Shown here in pieces: positions 1 through 11,700 of a DNA stretch of 64,000 bases. Made by a program: the position numbers and the translations under genes. The notes under the pieces were generated by a model, which worked only from the letters and a program-made list of their open reading frames with translations, did not search any database and had not been told where the DNA came from. Position 1 is the stretch's first letter; each line of letters opens with the position of its first letter. The stretch is from Rhexocercosporidium sp. MPI-PUGE-AT-0058 (lineage: Eukaryota > Ascomycota > Leotiomycetes > Helotiales): contig JAGTJL010000009.1 in the NCBI GenBank assembly GCA_020746875.1, positions 620,001 through 684,000 on the forward strand. Direction: 5' to 3'.

Positions 1-1050
1 CTGACTCCATCTCCTCTCGCAAGTCTCGGCTGGAGGAGGCAAAATACAGCAAAAAATGAAAGAAGAGCCGAAAATAAGCACTTCTACGGTCTTTCACTCC
101 TCCAAAGTAAGCTTCGCTTGCCCATCACCCACCCTCCCCTCGATTCCATCTGCACGTCGTTAAAAATAACCCACTGGATAAGTGTAGTGCGGGTACCGAT
201 GGGAACTGATAAAAGGGGAACCGCCCCCAATGTGGCTCTATGCCGTGCTCGCGTCCGGTATTGATGAAGCCCCGATGTATGAAGCAGTAGAAGGAGGAAT
301 CGACCCTGTCAAGCCATGCTCTGGAACCTGGAATCAATCACGAAATGCAACCCCATCTCCATCGCATCTGGGCCATCCCTCCCCATCCAAGTGCCACCAA
401 GAAGTCCAAGACCCTGCACACCCAAGCCCTCTTCGCTCGCTCGTTCACATTCCCCCAATCCCCCTTCTCCCCCTCCCCAAGCGCCCGCCCCCTCCCTGTC
501 GCTCACACGGGCGCTACCAATTGATGATCGCCCATTGGACACAGACCTGCAAATCATCGCTCAGCACACACACCACTAACTCCCCATTCAGCATAGGATA
601 CCCGTCCCCCTTCCTCGTCCTGCGTCGTAACTGGCTGCATGCTGCTTACAGCCGCCGAACAATCTGCACGGGCTGGCTGGCGGGCTGGATGGATGTTAAC
701 GCTCACCTCTCACTCGCCTGCATCTGCATCGCCCGAATCACGAATGGGATGAGCTGGGCTGGATTGGATGGGCGCGAGACCTTTCTCCCATCCCATCCCA
801 TGCAGATGGTAGAGCGAGCGAACGGAACAAAAGGGAGAGGGTCGCCAGCCCGGCCAAGATGGCTGTGCTGTTGCTGTTGTGTTCCTGCAAAAAGAAAACC
901 GACCCCAACTCTTCCTCCTTCCTCCACCGCTATCCACTGAATATCTTCTAAGATACAAGATCCAAGATCCTGATTCCGCGATCTGGTTTCCTGTATCCCG
1001 AATTCGAGATCCGACTTCTGGTTTCCTGTTCTTCGCGACAACACATCAAG
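1..1050. other. Non-coding stretch before the X325 gene
   Basis: I see no supportable gene here. Open frames of up to 236 codons exist, but they are pyrimidine-rich or low-complexity, lack recognisable domains and overlap one another on both strands. The last several hundred bases are probably promoter and leader of the gene starting at 1051. Confidence 0.5.
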
Positions 1051-2098
1051 ATGCATTTCCCTTCGACAATATTAGCCGCTATCGCAACGATATCGAGTTT
1101 TGCTCTCGTCAACGCTCATACAGTCATCACGTATCCGGGATGGAGAGGTGATAATCTGATCACGAATGATACGTTCCCCTATGGAATGCAATGGATGTAT
1201 CCTTGTAAGTAGCCTTTTGCGCTTTTCCTTCTGTTCGGTTGCGCTCCGACTGTTGTGGGGTTTGGAGGGGGTGAAGAGGAACGAAACGAAACGAACGATG
1301 GATCCGATTGAGATGGAAATGAGAGGATGGATGCGATTGATCGAAGGCGACCACTGGAGTATTAGCTGGTGTGAGAGATGGACAATCAGTCTAGTGCTGT
1401 ATTTCCTGGGGGAATTCCCCGATCCAGATCTCATCCATCCATCCTCATCATATCCTTTCTTCAACACCACAACCTGTCTCTCACTCAACACTCACTAACA
1501 ACCCTCTCCAGGCGGTGGCATGCGCACAACCACAAACAGAACCAACTGGCCCATAACAGGCGGAGCCGTCGCCATCCAACCCGGCTGGTTCCAAGGACAC
1601 GCCACAGCATTCTTCTACATCAACCTTGGCTTCGGAACAGAAGGACCAGACCATGGCCCACCAAACATGTCTTTCCCAATGGTACCCGTCTTCCAGATCG
1701 TCGGTCCGACTAGGAACCCTTATCCAGGGACGTTCTGCCTCCCGCAGGTCCCGCTACCAGCGAATGCTTCCGTCAAGGTTGGAGATAATGCGACAATCCA
1801 GGTTGTCGAGACGGCGGTTCATGGCGCGAGTTTATTCTCTGTAGGTCTTCACTAGTCCATTTCCCATTGGATCCGACGAGATCACGAGCTAATACCCTCG
1901 AAGTGTGTAGACATCACATTCACCGAACCAAAAGATGTCGCCGATGTAAACGTGTCGAACTGCTTTAACAGCTCCGACATCAGCTTCAACAACGTCTACT
2001 CCATCACAGCCAACGGGCAATCCTCGTCCGCAGTCAAGAACCTCGCTCAAGCTTCCCTCCTCCCTCTAGCTGGTCTTTTGATGTTCGCTCTACTTTAA
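1051..2098 (+). CDS. GPI-anchored copper-binding protein, X325/BIM1 (LPMO-like) family
   Basis: Three exons, 1051-1204, 1512-1840 and 1904-2098, give 225 residues. Residues 1-22 form a signal peptide ending in NA, so the mature protein begins with His23. An N-terminal histidine is the copper-brace ligand of the LPMO-like X325/BIM1 family. The opening HTVITYPGWRGDN, the internal QGHATAFFYINLGFG and the SLFSCVDITF join across intron 2 all fit the family. The C-terminus is a Ser-rich stretch followed by a short hydrophobic tail, as expected for GPI attachment at the plasma membrane or wall. Intron 2 (63 nt) ends in CTCGAAG rather than at the later GTGTAG, because only the first choice gives the conserved Cys-Val-Asp. 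Known members act in copper acquisition or at the fungal wall and do not oxidise polysaccharides; that role is inferred here. Family call is confident, exact role is not. Confidence 0.88.
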
Positions 2099-2909
2099 AC
2101 GCCTCTCAACATGTTAAAGCACGCATACAACACAAACTAAAACAAAACAAAATACCGAATTATAGGATGACGATATAAAGGGGCTCTGGACGCCAAGAAA
2201 GCGACATCGAACCAGGAGGCAGAGGATTGAAAGACCGGCAGGAAGAGGAACTGAGCTGTGAACGAGAAGATACCGATACTGATACCACGTGCATGGAGCA
2301 AGGCGAACCCATTTGTAGATATTGCTTGCCTATTTGCTTACTAGGATGTATATTTTTTGGCGTTTTTCTGGGAATGGGGTTTTGACTGACGTCTTGTTTT
2401 GTCTGTCAAGCACTGGACATTTGTCTGCTTTGTCCATCTATATACTTGGATTGTAATTCCTTTTCTTCCTTGGCTGGGGGAGTAGGAGGGAGGGCTACTT
2501 CGTTTGAGAGGAGATTGAGGAGAGAAGAGAAAAGAGAGGTGGTCTCTAGATAGATAATACTATCGAATGTTCAAACCTGTGATGGCTGAAGGCATGGCAA
2601 AAGGTATGGCAACTGGTGCTTGTTTGAGAAGAAGTTTGAAGCAATGAAAACTAGTGAAAGGACTGACGTGATGCTGAAGAGAAACTTCTCAAGTTCGCCT
2701 ATACCATAGTGCGAGTGAAATCATATTTCTCCATATAACAGTAGCTGGTTTGCAAGATATGTCAATCAAATCAAATCGTCAGCCTCCCGAGAAAAACAAT
2801 ATCTTACTTTGTTTGTCAAAGCAGTAAATCAGTCGCAAGATATATCAAGATATCAGGGTATCACGAAATAGCAAACACCAAACACTACGGCTCATATCCA
2901 CTTCTCCTC
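2099..2909. other. Intergenic region between convergent genes
   Basis: No open frame worth calling. It holds the 3' ends of the X325 gene and of the folylpolyglutamate synthase gene, which converge here. The sequence is AT-richer than the flanking exons. Confidence 0.5.
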
Positions 2910-4550
2910 TTAGCCCTCTTTGTCGGTTTGCCGGTTTGCGGTTCGTACATTTGCCTTCTTCTCCAGGACTTGCAACACAGCCCCAGCAAGGTGCAGACTC
3001 CCCGTGACAAGCACCAGCAACTTCTCATCACCTTCCGACACCGTGTACGCTAGATCAACTGCCTCCTCAACACTAGCATATGTCATATGTAACGGATTGC
3101 TATTAAGGCTCATGTATAGCTTTGCCAGATCATCCTGTAGCTCAACATCGACAACCTCCCCACCCCCATCTAGGACTTTGAAAGGCCGATTCGTGCAGAA
3201 TGCAGCGTAGGTGAAGAGTCTCCCCTGCAGATACCACGCTCTGAGCGGATCACCAGCATATCGAGGTTCATGCTTACTCTGGATAGATGTTATCAAGTGT
3301 CTGAGTAAGCCGCGAGCGTCTCGGTCTTGCTGGTTGAAGATCAGCATCGTGGCTGTTGGCGGTTTTTCTGAGGATCTTGCAATGGCGTATCTTTCTTGGA
3401 ACCAGGCGGATGTTGCAGCGATGCTTTCGAGCGTGTGAGCCCCATCTACCATCCAATCTATGTTGCCATTGACGATGTACTGGCACCGTCCAGGCCACAC
3501 GGCAGTCTCTAGACCACTGGTGAATTGCTCTGGGAGTTCAGTCTCAGTGGAGATATCTGAGAGTCCCAACGTCTTCAAATGTGAAGCAGCAACCACAACA
3601 GCCAAGCTGGCATTGTCCTTCTGGAAGTCTCCCTCTAGACCTAGTCTCAGCTCCTCGATTACGGGCATTCTCTTAACCACGGCCAAATCTACACCTTTCT
3701 CACTAGCTCTCTTCTTCAGCACAACCTGCGCCTCTGGAAGTTGCTCAACCGAAAAGGTCGGAACCCCTGCTTTCATGATGCCGGCCTTGTGCCACGCAAT
3801 CTCCTCAATCGTCTCCCCAAGCATTCCCTTATGATCAACTCCTAGCGACGTGATAGCACACGCCGTAACGGCTTCCTGCGGGAGGATATTCGTACTGTCA
3901 TACTCTCCACCAATTCCACACTCCACAATCGCAGTCCCAACACCCTCTTGTATGAAAGTATGGAAAGCCAGCAGAGTCAAGTAACGAAAATATCCAGGCT
4001 TAGTTTTGGAGTCAGGACCTTCGGCCGCAGAAGAGAAACGATCCCACAGCTCGTAGAAATACCGCGTGAACAGCGCTTCGGAAATCGGTGATCCATCAAT
4101 CCGTATCCTCTCTCTGACATGAATCAGATGCGGGGAGGTGTACAGTCCAATCCTACCCAGAGCTTCAGGTCCAGTCCTATCTTTCCAATACTGTAGCAGT
4201 ATGTTCTCCAGCATCACTGAGACACTCCCCTTTCCTTTCGTTCCAGCGACATGTATGTATTTCAACCCAGGCGCAGCGAGGTTCTTGGGTTGGTACCCCG
4301 CCTTGCGGGTCCATTCTAGCATCTCTGGGATGGCATTGAGGTTCATATCTGACGGCGTCGTGGCTATGGATGATGTAATGGCTCGATTTGATTGTAGAGA
4401 GTCGAGCAGCTTGATCGCTTGGGCGTATGTTCGCTGGTCGGCCGTGTTTGTTTTAGTTGTTGAGAAACGGAGCTTGAGGAGGGGTGAAGCGCGGGGGAGA
4501 ATGAGGGAGACATGGCGGAGCGAAGAGGGGAGGAGGAGGAGGCCGGCCAT
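2910..4550 (-). CDS. MET7: Folylpolyglutamate synthase
   Basis: An intronless 546-residue frame. The enzyme adds glutamates to tetrahydrofolate with ATP, which keeps folates in the cell and is needed for methionine and one-carbon metabolism. The Mur-ligase type P-loop GTKGKGS lies at about residues 103-109, followed by the family patterns SVSVMLENIL and GLYTSPHLIHVRERI and by ECGIGGEYDSTN. The first 36 residues are rich in Leu, Arg and Ser without acidic residues and look like a mitochondrial presequence. Met69 could serve as a second start for a cytosolic form, as proposed for other eukaryotic FPGS genes, but this is only an inference. Length agrees with fungal Met7 proteins. The gene is divergent from the transporter gene at 5087, sharing a promoter region of about 540 bases. 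Confidence 0.95.
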   Translation of the reverse strand: MAGLLLLPSSLRHVSLILPRASPLLKLRFSTTKTNTADQRTYAQAIKLLDSLQSNRAITSSIATTPSDMNLNAIPEMLEWTRKAGYQPKNLAAPGLKYIHVAGTKGKGSVSVMLENILLQYWKDRTGPEALGRIGLYTSPHLIHVRERIRIDGSPISEALFTRYFYELWDRFSSAAEGPDSKTKPGYFRYLTLLAFHTFIQEGVGTAIVECGIGGEYDSTNILPQEAVTACAITSLGVDHKGMLGETIEEIAWHKAGIMKAGVPTFSVEQLPEAQVVLKKRASEKGVDLAVVKRMPVIEELRLGLEGDFQKDNASLAVVVAASHLKTLGLSDISTETELPEQFTSGLETAVWPGRCQYIVNGNIDWMVDGAHTLESIAATSAWFQERYAIARSSEKPPTATMLIFNQQDRDARGLLRHLITSIQSKHEPRYAGDPLRAWYLQGRLFTYAAFCTNRPFKVLDGGGEVVDVELQDDLAKLYMSLNSNPLHMTYASVEEAVDLAYTVSEGDEKLLVLVTGSLHLAGAVLQVLEKKANVRTANRQTDKEG

Positions 4551-5052
4551 CGCTGCATATTTGAGGAGAGATTGGTGTGTTGGCGGTAGTACAAGTATAT
4601 ATTGTAGGTTGGTAGACGTTGACTCCAGATCGCGACTTTCGTGACGGGAGTCTGAATGTCATCCACGTGCCAAGCACATTGCTTTGGGACTGGAGGTGGA
4701 GTCCCACTGCCGAGCCGTCAGGGATGAGCGGTCCATTGGGAGGTGCAGCGGTACAGTAATATCCCAGCAACAAGTAAAGCACCCGGCCAGCATCCATCAG
4801 AGCCGTGATGGTGTTCAGATCAACACCAAGCTTCAGCACTCAATCGCTTCTCCTACACTTGCAGACATCTCATGCGTATTTACTCGACTTATGCTTGTTG
4901 AAGGCGTCGGCTGTTCCCTTCTCCATCCCGCAATCTGCCCTTCCCGCCCCTTCTAGGCCCAGTCGCGTTTCGCTCGTCACAAATCTCGCATCCCCTGTCT
5001 GATTGCTCAGACCAGACGACTCAGTGATCCACGAGACCCAGTGCTAACTTGG
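4551..5052. promoter_or_regulatory. Shared intergenic promoter region of MET7 and the transporter gene
   Basis: About 500 bases lie between two divergent genes, so the promoters of both must lie here. I see no clear TATA box or other named site. It ends in the GGATGT repeat that begins the overlapping upstream frame described next. Confidence 0.45.
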
Positions 5053-5118
5053 ATGTGGATGTGGATGTGGAGTGGAGGCTACTACCATGGTCGACAGCAA
5101 CCAACCTACTTCTCCTGA
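5053..5118 (+). promoter_or_regulatory. Overlapping upstream ORF before the transporter start
   Basis: A GGATGT tandem repeat creates three in-frame ATGs (Met-Trp repeated) opening a 21-codon frame. It runs past the main ATG at 5087 in another frame and stops at 5116-5118. If the transcript begins upstream, this frame would compete with the main start, whose context (ACCATGG) is strong. Confidence 0.4.
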
Positions 5119-7026
5119 TTCTCCTTCTGCATCTTCACCACCGCTGCGTCCCAGCTCGCCCTCAATTCCTTTACCGCGACTTCGATCGACTTCTGACCTC
5201 TCTAGACATTCGACTGCCAACCTCTGGGCCCCTGATGCACCTGCTGGAATACAAGACTTCGACGACGATATGGAACCAGAGCAGTCGGGACATAGGCGAC
5301 GGCGAAGTAGTCTTATGAACCCACTAAATTCGGATTCGAATAGTAAGGGGAAATCTCAGAGGCGGAGAGGTAGTCCGAGGAAAGGAGCGGCGGCAACAGG
5401 AGCAGAGGACAGTTTGACGGAGGATCCGAAGCTGGAAAGGAGCGAGGATGATAGCTTGAGTGAAGGAGAGGTGGATGATTTAAGTGATGATGGGCTACAA
5501 GACGACGAAGAGACGGGGTTGACAGGTAAAGATAAAGGGAGGAGGAAAACAAAGCGGAGGCGGAATACATTATTAGATCAGAGGATAGCAGGGGAAGTGA
5601 AAGTGGTGATATCAGACGAAGAGAAGAAAGAGGCGGATCAGAATGTGGTGAGGAAGAGTTTGATCAATGGCTTGTTAATCGCCATGTGGTATGTTTTCTC
5701 GTTGTCGATATCAATTGTAAGTCCCCCAGTCCCAATGACCCATGATATTATGCTTATGATATAAACAGTACAACAAGTGGATGTTCGACCCAAAGCATCT
5801 GGATTTCCACTTCCCGTTGTTCACAACATGTTTTCACATGATTGTACAGTTTTCACTATCCTCCCTTGTCCTCCTCCTCTTACCCCAATTCCGCCCTCGA
5901 TACGACTCTATATCTAATCCTCACAACACCTATGTCTCAGATGCAGATGCACAACAACACGAAGAAGATAGCAAGAAGCCGCTCATGACGCGGATGTTCT
6001 ATTTCACTCGTATAGGGCCCTGCGGAATGGCTACAGGATTGGATATTGGTCTAGGGAACATGAGTTTGAAGTTTATTACTCTGACTTTCTACAGTACGTC
6101 CCTTTTCTCTTTCCCAGACAGAAAATCACTTACATCTTCCAGCAATGTGCAAATCGTCATCTCTGGCCTTCGTTCTCTTGTTCGCCTTTCTCTTCCGTCT
6201 CGAGGTGCCTTCCTGGCGTCTCGTTGCCATCATATTCACCATGACTCTTGGTGTAATAATGATGGTAGCCGGTGAAGTCGACTTCTCAATCCTGGGCTTC
6301 ATCCTCGTCATCTCCGCCGCATTCTTCTCCGGATTCCGCTGGGGCCTGACCCAAATCCTCCTGCTCCGCAACCCAGCAACATCTAACCCATTCAGTTCCA
6401 TCTTCTACCTGGCGCCCATCATGTTCGCCTCCTTACTCATAATTGCCATCCCCGTCGAGGGCTTCCCCGCTCTAGCCGAAGGCTTCAGTATCCTTATCGA
6501 GAAGAAAGGTCCCTTTCTTGGCCCTGCCCTCCTGCTCTTCCCAGGAGCTATAGCATTTTGCATGACGGCCTCGGAGTTCGCGCTCTTGCAACGCACGTCC
6601 GTCGTGACTCTTTCAATCGCAGGAATCTTTAAAGAAGTTGTCACCATCTCTGCAGCAGGGATCGTTTTCCACGATCCCTTGACACCAATCAACATCTCGG
6701 GTCTATTTGTGACTATTGGCGCTATAGCAGCGTATAACTGGATTAAGATCCGGAAGATGAGAGAGGATGCACAGCATGAAGCGCACTTGGCAAGGGTGGC
6801 TAAACGTGGTGGAGAGGACAGTGATGGGGATGGAGATGATGAGGGGACGGAGAGTGAAGGGGAAGATTGGAATACGACGCAAGGAACGTATGTTACGAGC
6901 GATGGGGATATTTTACCCAGTCCGGGGTTTTATGGTCCGAGGATAGGTGAGGGATCTAGTCGTCGAGAGGAGGGAAGGACGAGTGAGAGAAAGAAGTTGG
7001 TTGCTGGGAAGGAGGTTAGCGAGTGA
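5087..7026 (+). CDS. Nucleotide-sugar/triose-phosphate transporter family protein, SLC35C2/YMD8-like
   Basis: Three exons, 5087-5716, 5769-6093 and 6143-7026, give 612 residues. The N-terminal third is disordered, rich in Ser, Arg and acidic residues. It is followed by about ten hydrophobic segments of the TPT/EamA fold, starting at SLINGLLIAMWYVFSLSISI, with the family patterns YNKWMF, TGLDIGLGNMSL, WGLTQILL and FKEVVTI. The cytosolic tail is acidic. Such proteins sit in Golgi or ER membranes, and SLC35C2 is linked to GDP-fucose supply, while yeast YMD8 has no settled substrate, so I leave substrate open. Splicing of exon 2 to 3 restores the conserved FYTMCKSS. The start was put at 5087 because the only in-frame upstream candidate, at 5072, is GTG. 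Confidence 0.9.
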
Positions 7027-7462
7027 TCCTTTGGCAACAACCAGGACGAAGAAGAGTCAAGACTGAAGAGGGGGATATACATAAGTGTACTAATACGTAG
7101 ACGAAGGAAGAGCAGATGTTGGCATAGCATACCCTGGCGTTAGGATTGGCATATCACAATGGAAGCAGGTAATTAACACGAAGATTGTGCAGAGATAAAA
7201 ATGGTGTTTTGTAATGATTTCGAGATTTGATTGTAACGCTATTAACTGGAGGTGTTACCCAACAGCAGCCTATCTCGTTTTGCCTTCATCATGACTACGA
7301 GCCTGATTGATTGTTCCACAATCGATCGCTCCCTGGCTCGCTCGCTCGTCCAAGAAGAGAGATGTTACACCTCGCTCCGCTGCGCTCCATATCCAATAAG
7401 CGCCAGTACGACCGCGGAAGTAAACAAGAAGTATCCCAAGAAAACCCGAACCGAGTGAACCC
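7027..7462. other. Intergenic region between convergent genes
   Basis: The 3' regions of the transporter gene and of mannitol-1-phosphate dehydrogenase meet here. I see no gene. Confidence 0.5.
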
Positions 7463-8745
7463 TTACGCCTCCGCCTGCACCTTTTGTACAACCTTGACAA
7501 CATGCTCAAACAACTTATCGCTCTTCGTCAACCCACACACCTTCTCCACGACGGCCTCCGCCTCCATCGTCGCCATGATCTTCGCCAGCTCCTCGCTCTC
7601 CTCATCACCCTCCACATTCTGGAATCGGAACGCCATCTCCGCCGCATCAAGCAGCGCATCGAACGGCTTGCCCTCCTCGGCCAACTCAGCCGCGGGACCA
7701 ATGAACCTCTCCTTCCGACTCAACTTCCTTAACGGCGCGCGACCAACCCGCTCCACCGCGTCCTCAAGATGCGGGTTCCCGATCCGCGTTATGATCTTCT
7801 CGACATACTCCGCCTGCTCAGTCGCTTCAATGCCATGTTTACCCACGATCAACGTGCTCGTTTCCGACAGCGCCTTGCGCACCTCGTCGAGGATGTTCTT
7901 GTCCTGTAGAGCATCGTACACGGTCGTCTTCTGGTGGTAGTACCCGTGGTACGCAGCCGCCGCGTGGCCAGTATTGACAGTGAAGAGTTTCCGCTCAATA
8001 TAAGGGATCAGATCATCCACCCACTTGACGCCCTTGATCGCAGGCGGCTCGTGGTCATGGAACGGCGAGCGGTCGACGACCCACTCGTAGAACTTCTCGA
8101 GCTTGACGTCCAGTCCCGCGTCCGGATCTTGTGCCGGTACGATGCGGTCGATAGCCGAGTTGGCGTAGCGGGCTCGCTCGTGGTGGTCATCGAGGCGATC
8201 TTCGGATGTGTTCTTTGGGTGCTTGATGTGTTCCGCGAGGGTGTCTGTCGCGCCGATGGCGTTCTCGCATGCGATTACTGCGATGGGCGTTGCGTCGTTG
8301 GGGCGGGCGTCGATTCCTTTTGCGATCACAGGGGCGATGAACTTGAGGATGTTGGGGCCGACGGAGCAGGTTACAATGTCGGCGGTTGTGATCTCCTCGA
8401 TGACGTCCGCTTCGTGGGTCTTCGAGTTTATGGCTCGGTAGTTGGAGATTGTGGTGGTGCTGTTGCCATCGGCGCCGACTTGGATCACTTTGTAGGATTT
8501 GGACTTTTGGAGCTGGTCGATGATGCTGTCCATTACGTCGCAGAAGACGACTTCGTAGCCTGAGTTGTGGAGGCTGTGGGTACATTGTTAGTATGCAGAG
8601 TATAAAGTCATGAAGTACGAAAGTACGGCTTTTGTCGACAGGATGACTGAACTGGCCAATTGCGGGCGGTCGTTGGAAGGCGAACTTACAATTCTGCTAC
8701 GAATCCTCGGCCGATATTACCGGCACCGAAATGTACAGCCTTCAT
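7463..8745 (-). CDS. mpdA: Mannitol-1-phosphate 5-dehydrogenase
   Basis: Two exons on the minus strand, 8745-8690 and 8573-7463, give 388 residues, the normal length of fungal and bacterial MtlD-type enzymes. It interconverts fructose 6-phosphate and mannitol 1-phosphate with NAD(H), the entry to the fungal mannitol pool. The short first exon carries the Rossmann motif [10 protein letters not shown], and the splice restores [14 protein letters not shown]. The second exon carries the long-chain polyol dehydrogenase pattern [17 protein letters not shown] with the catalytic Lys and His. The intron is 116 nt with donor GTAAGT. It converges on the transporter gene downstream, and its promoter lies in the long gene-free stretch after 8746. 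Confidence 0.96.
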
Positions 8746-11700
8746 GTTTGCGAGTGGTGGTGGTTGTGTTGATGGTGGGGTGATGTTGAGGAAATGAGGT
8801 AGGTGAGGGGTAGTCAGTCAGGAAGTCACGGAGAGGATAGCAAGTGAGTGCTAGTTCGTGTAGGTGTGTATGTGGTAGAGTATGTGCCGCAAGTGGCAGG
8901 ACGGAGATTTCAGTTGTGAGTATGGAATGGAGTTCTGAATCAGATACGAATGGGAGAGAGGAAAAGAGGAGGGGGAGTATGACGAGGCAGAGATATGGCT
9001 CACTACTTATACTTGACCAAGTGAAGCGTAGCCAGCGGGAACGGTCCAGGGGCGTTATTTGGTTTGGTGGAAGCGAGCGAGGCACGACACCATACATTTC
9101 ATTACGATTCCATCAGTCCTGAGTACAGTTACAGTAGAAACAGAAGCAAGGCTGGGCCGGGGCTGGGACTAGACTAGGCTGTCTATGTCGTAGTGAGGGG
9201 GTGGAGAGGTGGAGAGTGAGGCATATGATTCTGCGAGAGGTGAGTGGTCGGTCCATCATACCCGCAGGAAGGACGAAGTACGTGCTTCGTAGCAGCCCGT
9301 AATTAATCGCATCAGACGCCCGTACCCATCCCATGCCATGTATCGAGCAGACTTCATACTGTACTGCTGCGTACGATACCATCACCCATGCCTCATCTGC
9401 AAACGCCCACTTGCGGGGGGTTGCAGCAGCACATCCATGGCCTATGACTGGGTGGTCGTTGGGAATGCCAGACTACGATTCGTTGGCTTGGCCACCATGA
9501 CGCAAAGCTGCTGGATGAGGCCTGTTACCTGCTTTGCCCGCACGGACAAGCAAGCCTCGTCCTCTGCTATCTCACGGTGGGCGTTTTTAGTCTGCAGTCA
9601 TTCACGCATTAGGGCCTAATAATTATGCTAGACCAGACCAGAAAACCTGTAGGCGCCGTTTGTGGGCCAGTGGTAGGTATACTACTCATGCACTGAATCG
9701 GTGCGTTCGCAGTGGAATGGATGCACTCCGGGCGATGGGATACTCCGTACACCTCAACACGCTGTGTATGTAGTGGGGCAGAAGTAGTGAGTGAGGGGTT
9801 ATCCTTTGCTCTGTTGTTGTTTGAAGCGAGCGAAGCTCTCAGAGATTCAGTAGTGAAATTCAGACGTGGCTTGGATCCTGGCTCGGCCTGTGATGATGAC
9901 AACTTTCCTCCGTACAGGGAAGGAAAAAGTCCGGACAAGGGGACGATCGTGACCTGAATCGGATCGGATCGAATAGTACTGTACTTACCAGTCCAGGCCA
10001 GCCTCTTCCTTCGATCTCTGGTCTCATTTATTTGCATGAAACCATTTTTGCCCTCTAACTTTCCTCGCGGCCCGAAGCCCTTTTTAGTTCGTCTCATGCG
10101 GCCAAGGGAGTGGGATGATGTTTGATGATGTCGATGATGCTATCGTGAGGAGGGAATTGCTTGTGATAGTTGACCCCTCTTCTGTTACCCCTCCATAAAG
10201 TCGATGTCATAATACATCAAGGCAATCCCCACCACGAGCAAGCACTGATCACCACTTTCTACGAAGTACTTGCATTTGTATCTTCGGATTTGTACTGTAC
10301 GATACTCAATTCCAATTTCAATCCTTTACTCATCCCGCTATTCCAAACATTAGTCCCTCTATTGTTCGTTATCTCTCTCCCATTTACCCACCCACCTCGG
10401 TCCTATTTCTCCCTCACCCAGCAATGCATCGATCCAATCGCCCCTAAAACTCCCCAGCCCCCCGGACCCCGCTACGCCTGCCATTGCCCTGGCCTGACTT
10501 TCCTACAAAGGTTTCTATCCACTCTAAAGCCCAGACCCGATCATCAAGCATACTGTAGCACACGGAACACTCGTACGGCAGACGCAAACGCACCTCTCCG
10601 TCTATTCTTCGGATGTATACATGTGTCGCGAGAGAGAGAGAGAGTTAAGCCGCCGGCGCCGATACTCCAACCCGGGCAGACGGGAAGCAAGCCAATAACA
10701 GATTTTTCCTCGCTGACAGTCATCATTTGCTGGGTCCACCATCGCACACATGCATCGTGCCTTTTCAAGTGTAGGGTTGTACACAGCCTCAATGCAGTGT
10801 TTCTCTCGTTTATCGTCGATTTGTTTGCTTCCCTTAACTTTAGTCTTCCTGCAGATGATTTTCCCGAGCCATTTACTTCTCCTACGGACGGCTACAGCGG
10901 TTGATATCTCCCTCTTCCCTACCCTTTTTCCCTATCCATCTGCAAAGTCCCTCATCTCATCCTTTCCGATATGTACAGTACTCCACCTAACTCTAATCGT
11001 TATTGCACATGCAATACAACAAAAAAAGAGTCTCACTTTCCTTTCAGCCCAACGGAAATCCTCGCTTCACTCATCCCTAAATCCCCCGTTGTCTGCAAGT
11101 TCACTCTTTCAGCTGAGCTGGACCATCCCATGCCAATGAGTATTAGGCATACTCGGGCCGCGGTTCAGGATAAGTTGAGTACAGCTAGAGTGAGGCAATT
11201 GAATCGGATTCATTTCCTTCTTTCACGATATCTCGTTCATGCGGACCGAGGGTCCTCTCGTTCCCTCGTGAGAAAATACTAAGTGGATCTCTCGGCATCC
11301 TCATCCGACATCTTCCGATTTTGAATCTTTGAGAAGATTCGAGATCGAACTCGCGCCTGCACTACTTGCGTGCGAATGGTATGCAAGACGAGTCAGTCAA
11401 TAGCCCACGTGTGTGAGCGAGGGGTTCCTGAAATGGCATCCACTGCTTGGTGTTGGTTTTCATGCGCCGTTATGAGATGGAGGAGGTTTTGTGGGTTCGA
11501 GATACAGAAAGTGATGAGCCATCTAGCCGAGATCGTCAGGGGAGTTAGTCGGGTAGACTTGATCTTCAGGGTTCAGATGTACGAAGTGTGATCTGTGGTA
11601 CTTACTGTGTGTGACCATATTTTCGGCAGTCGTATAGGTAGTTGAATACAATCTACTTGCGTTGCTATCTGCTTTTATTGTAAGCAGTTGTATCAGAGTC

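Noticed and set aside
230..940. 236-codon open frame at the left end
   Set aside because: Composition is His/Pro/Ser/Arg-rich with no domain, and similar frames occur on the other strand over the same bases. This is typical of a pyrimidine-rich promoter region.
10170..10904. 244-codon open frame in the gene-free stretch
   Set aside because: No domain, low-complexity Pro/Ser/Thr content and no splice context; caused by C/T-rich sequence.
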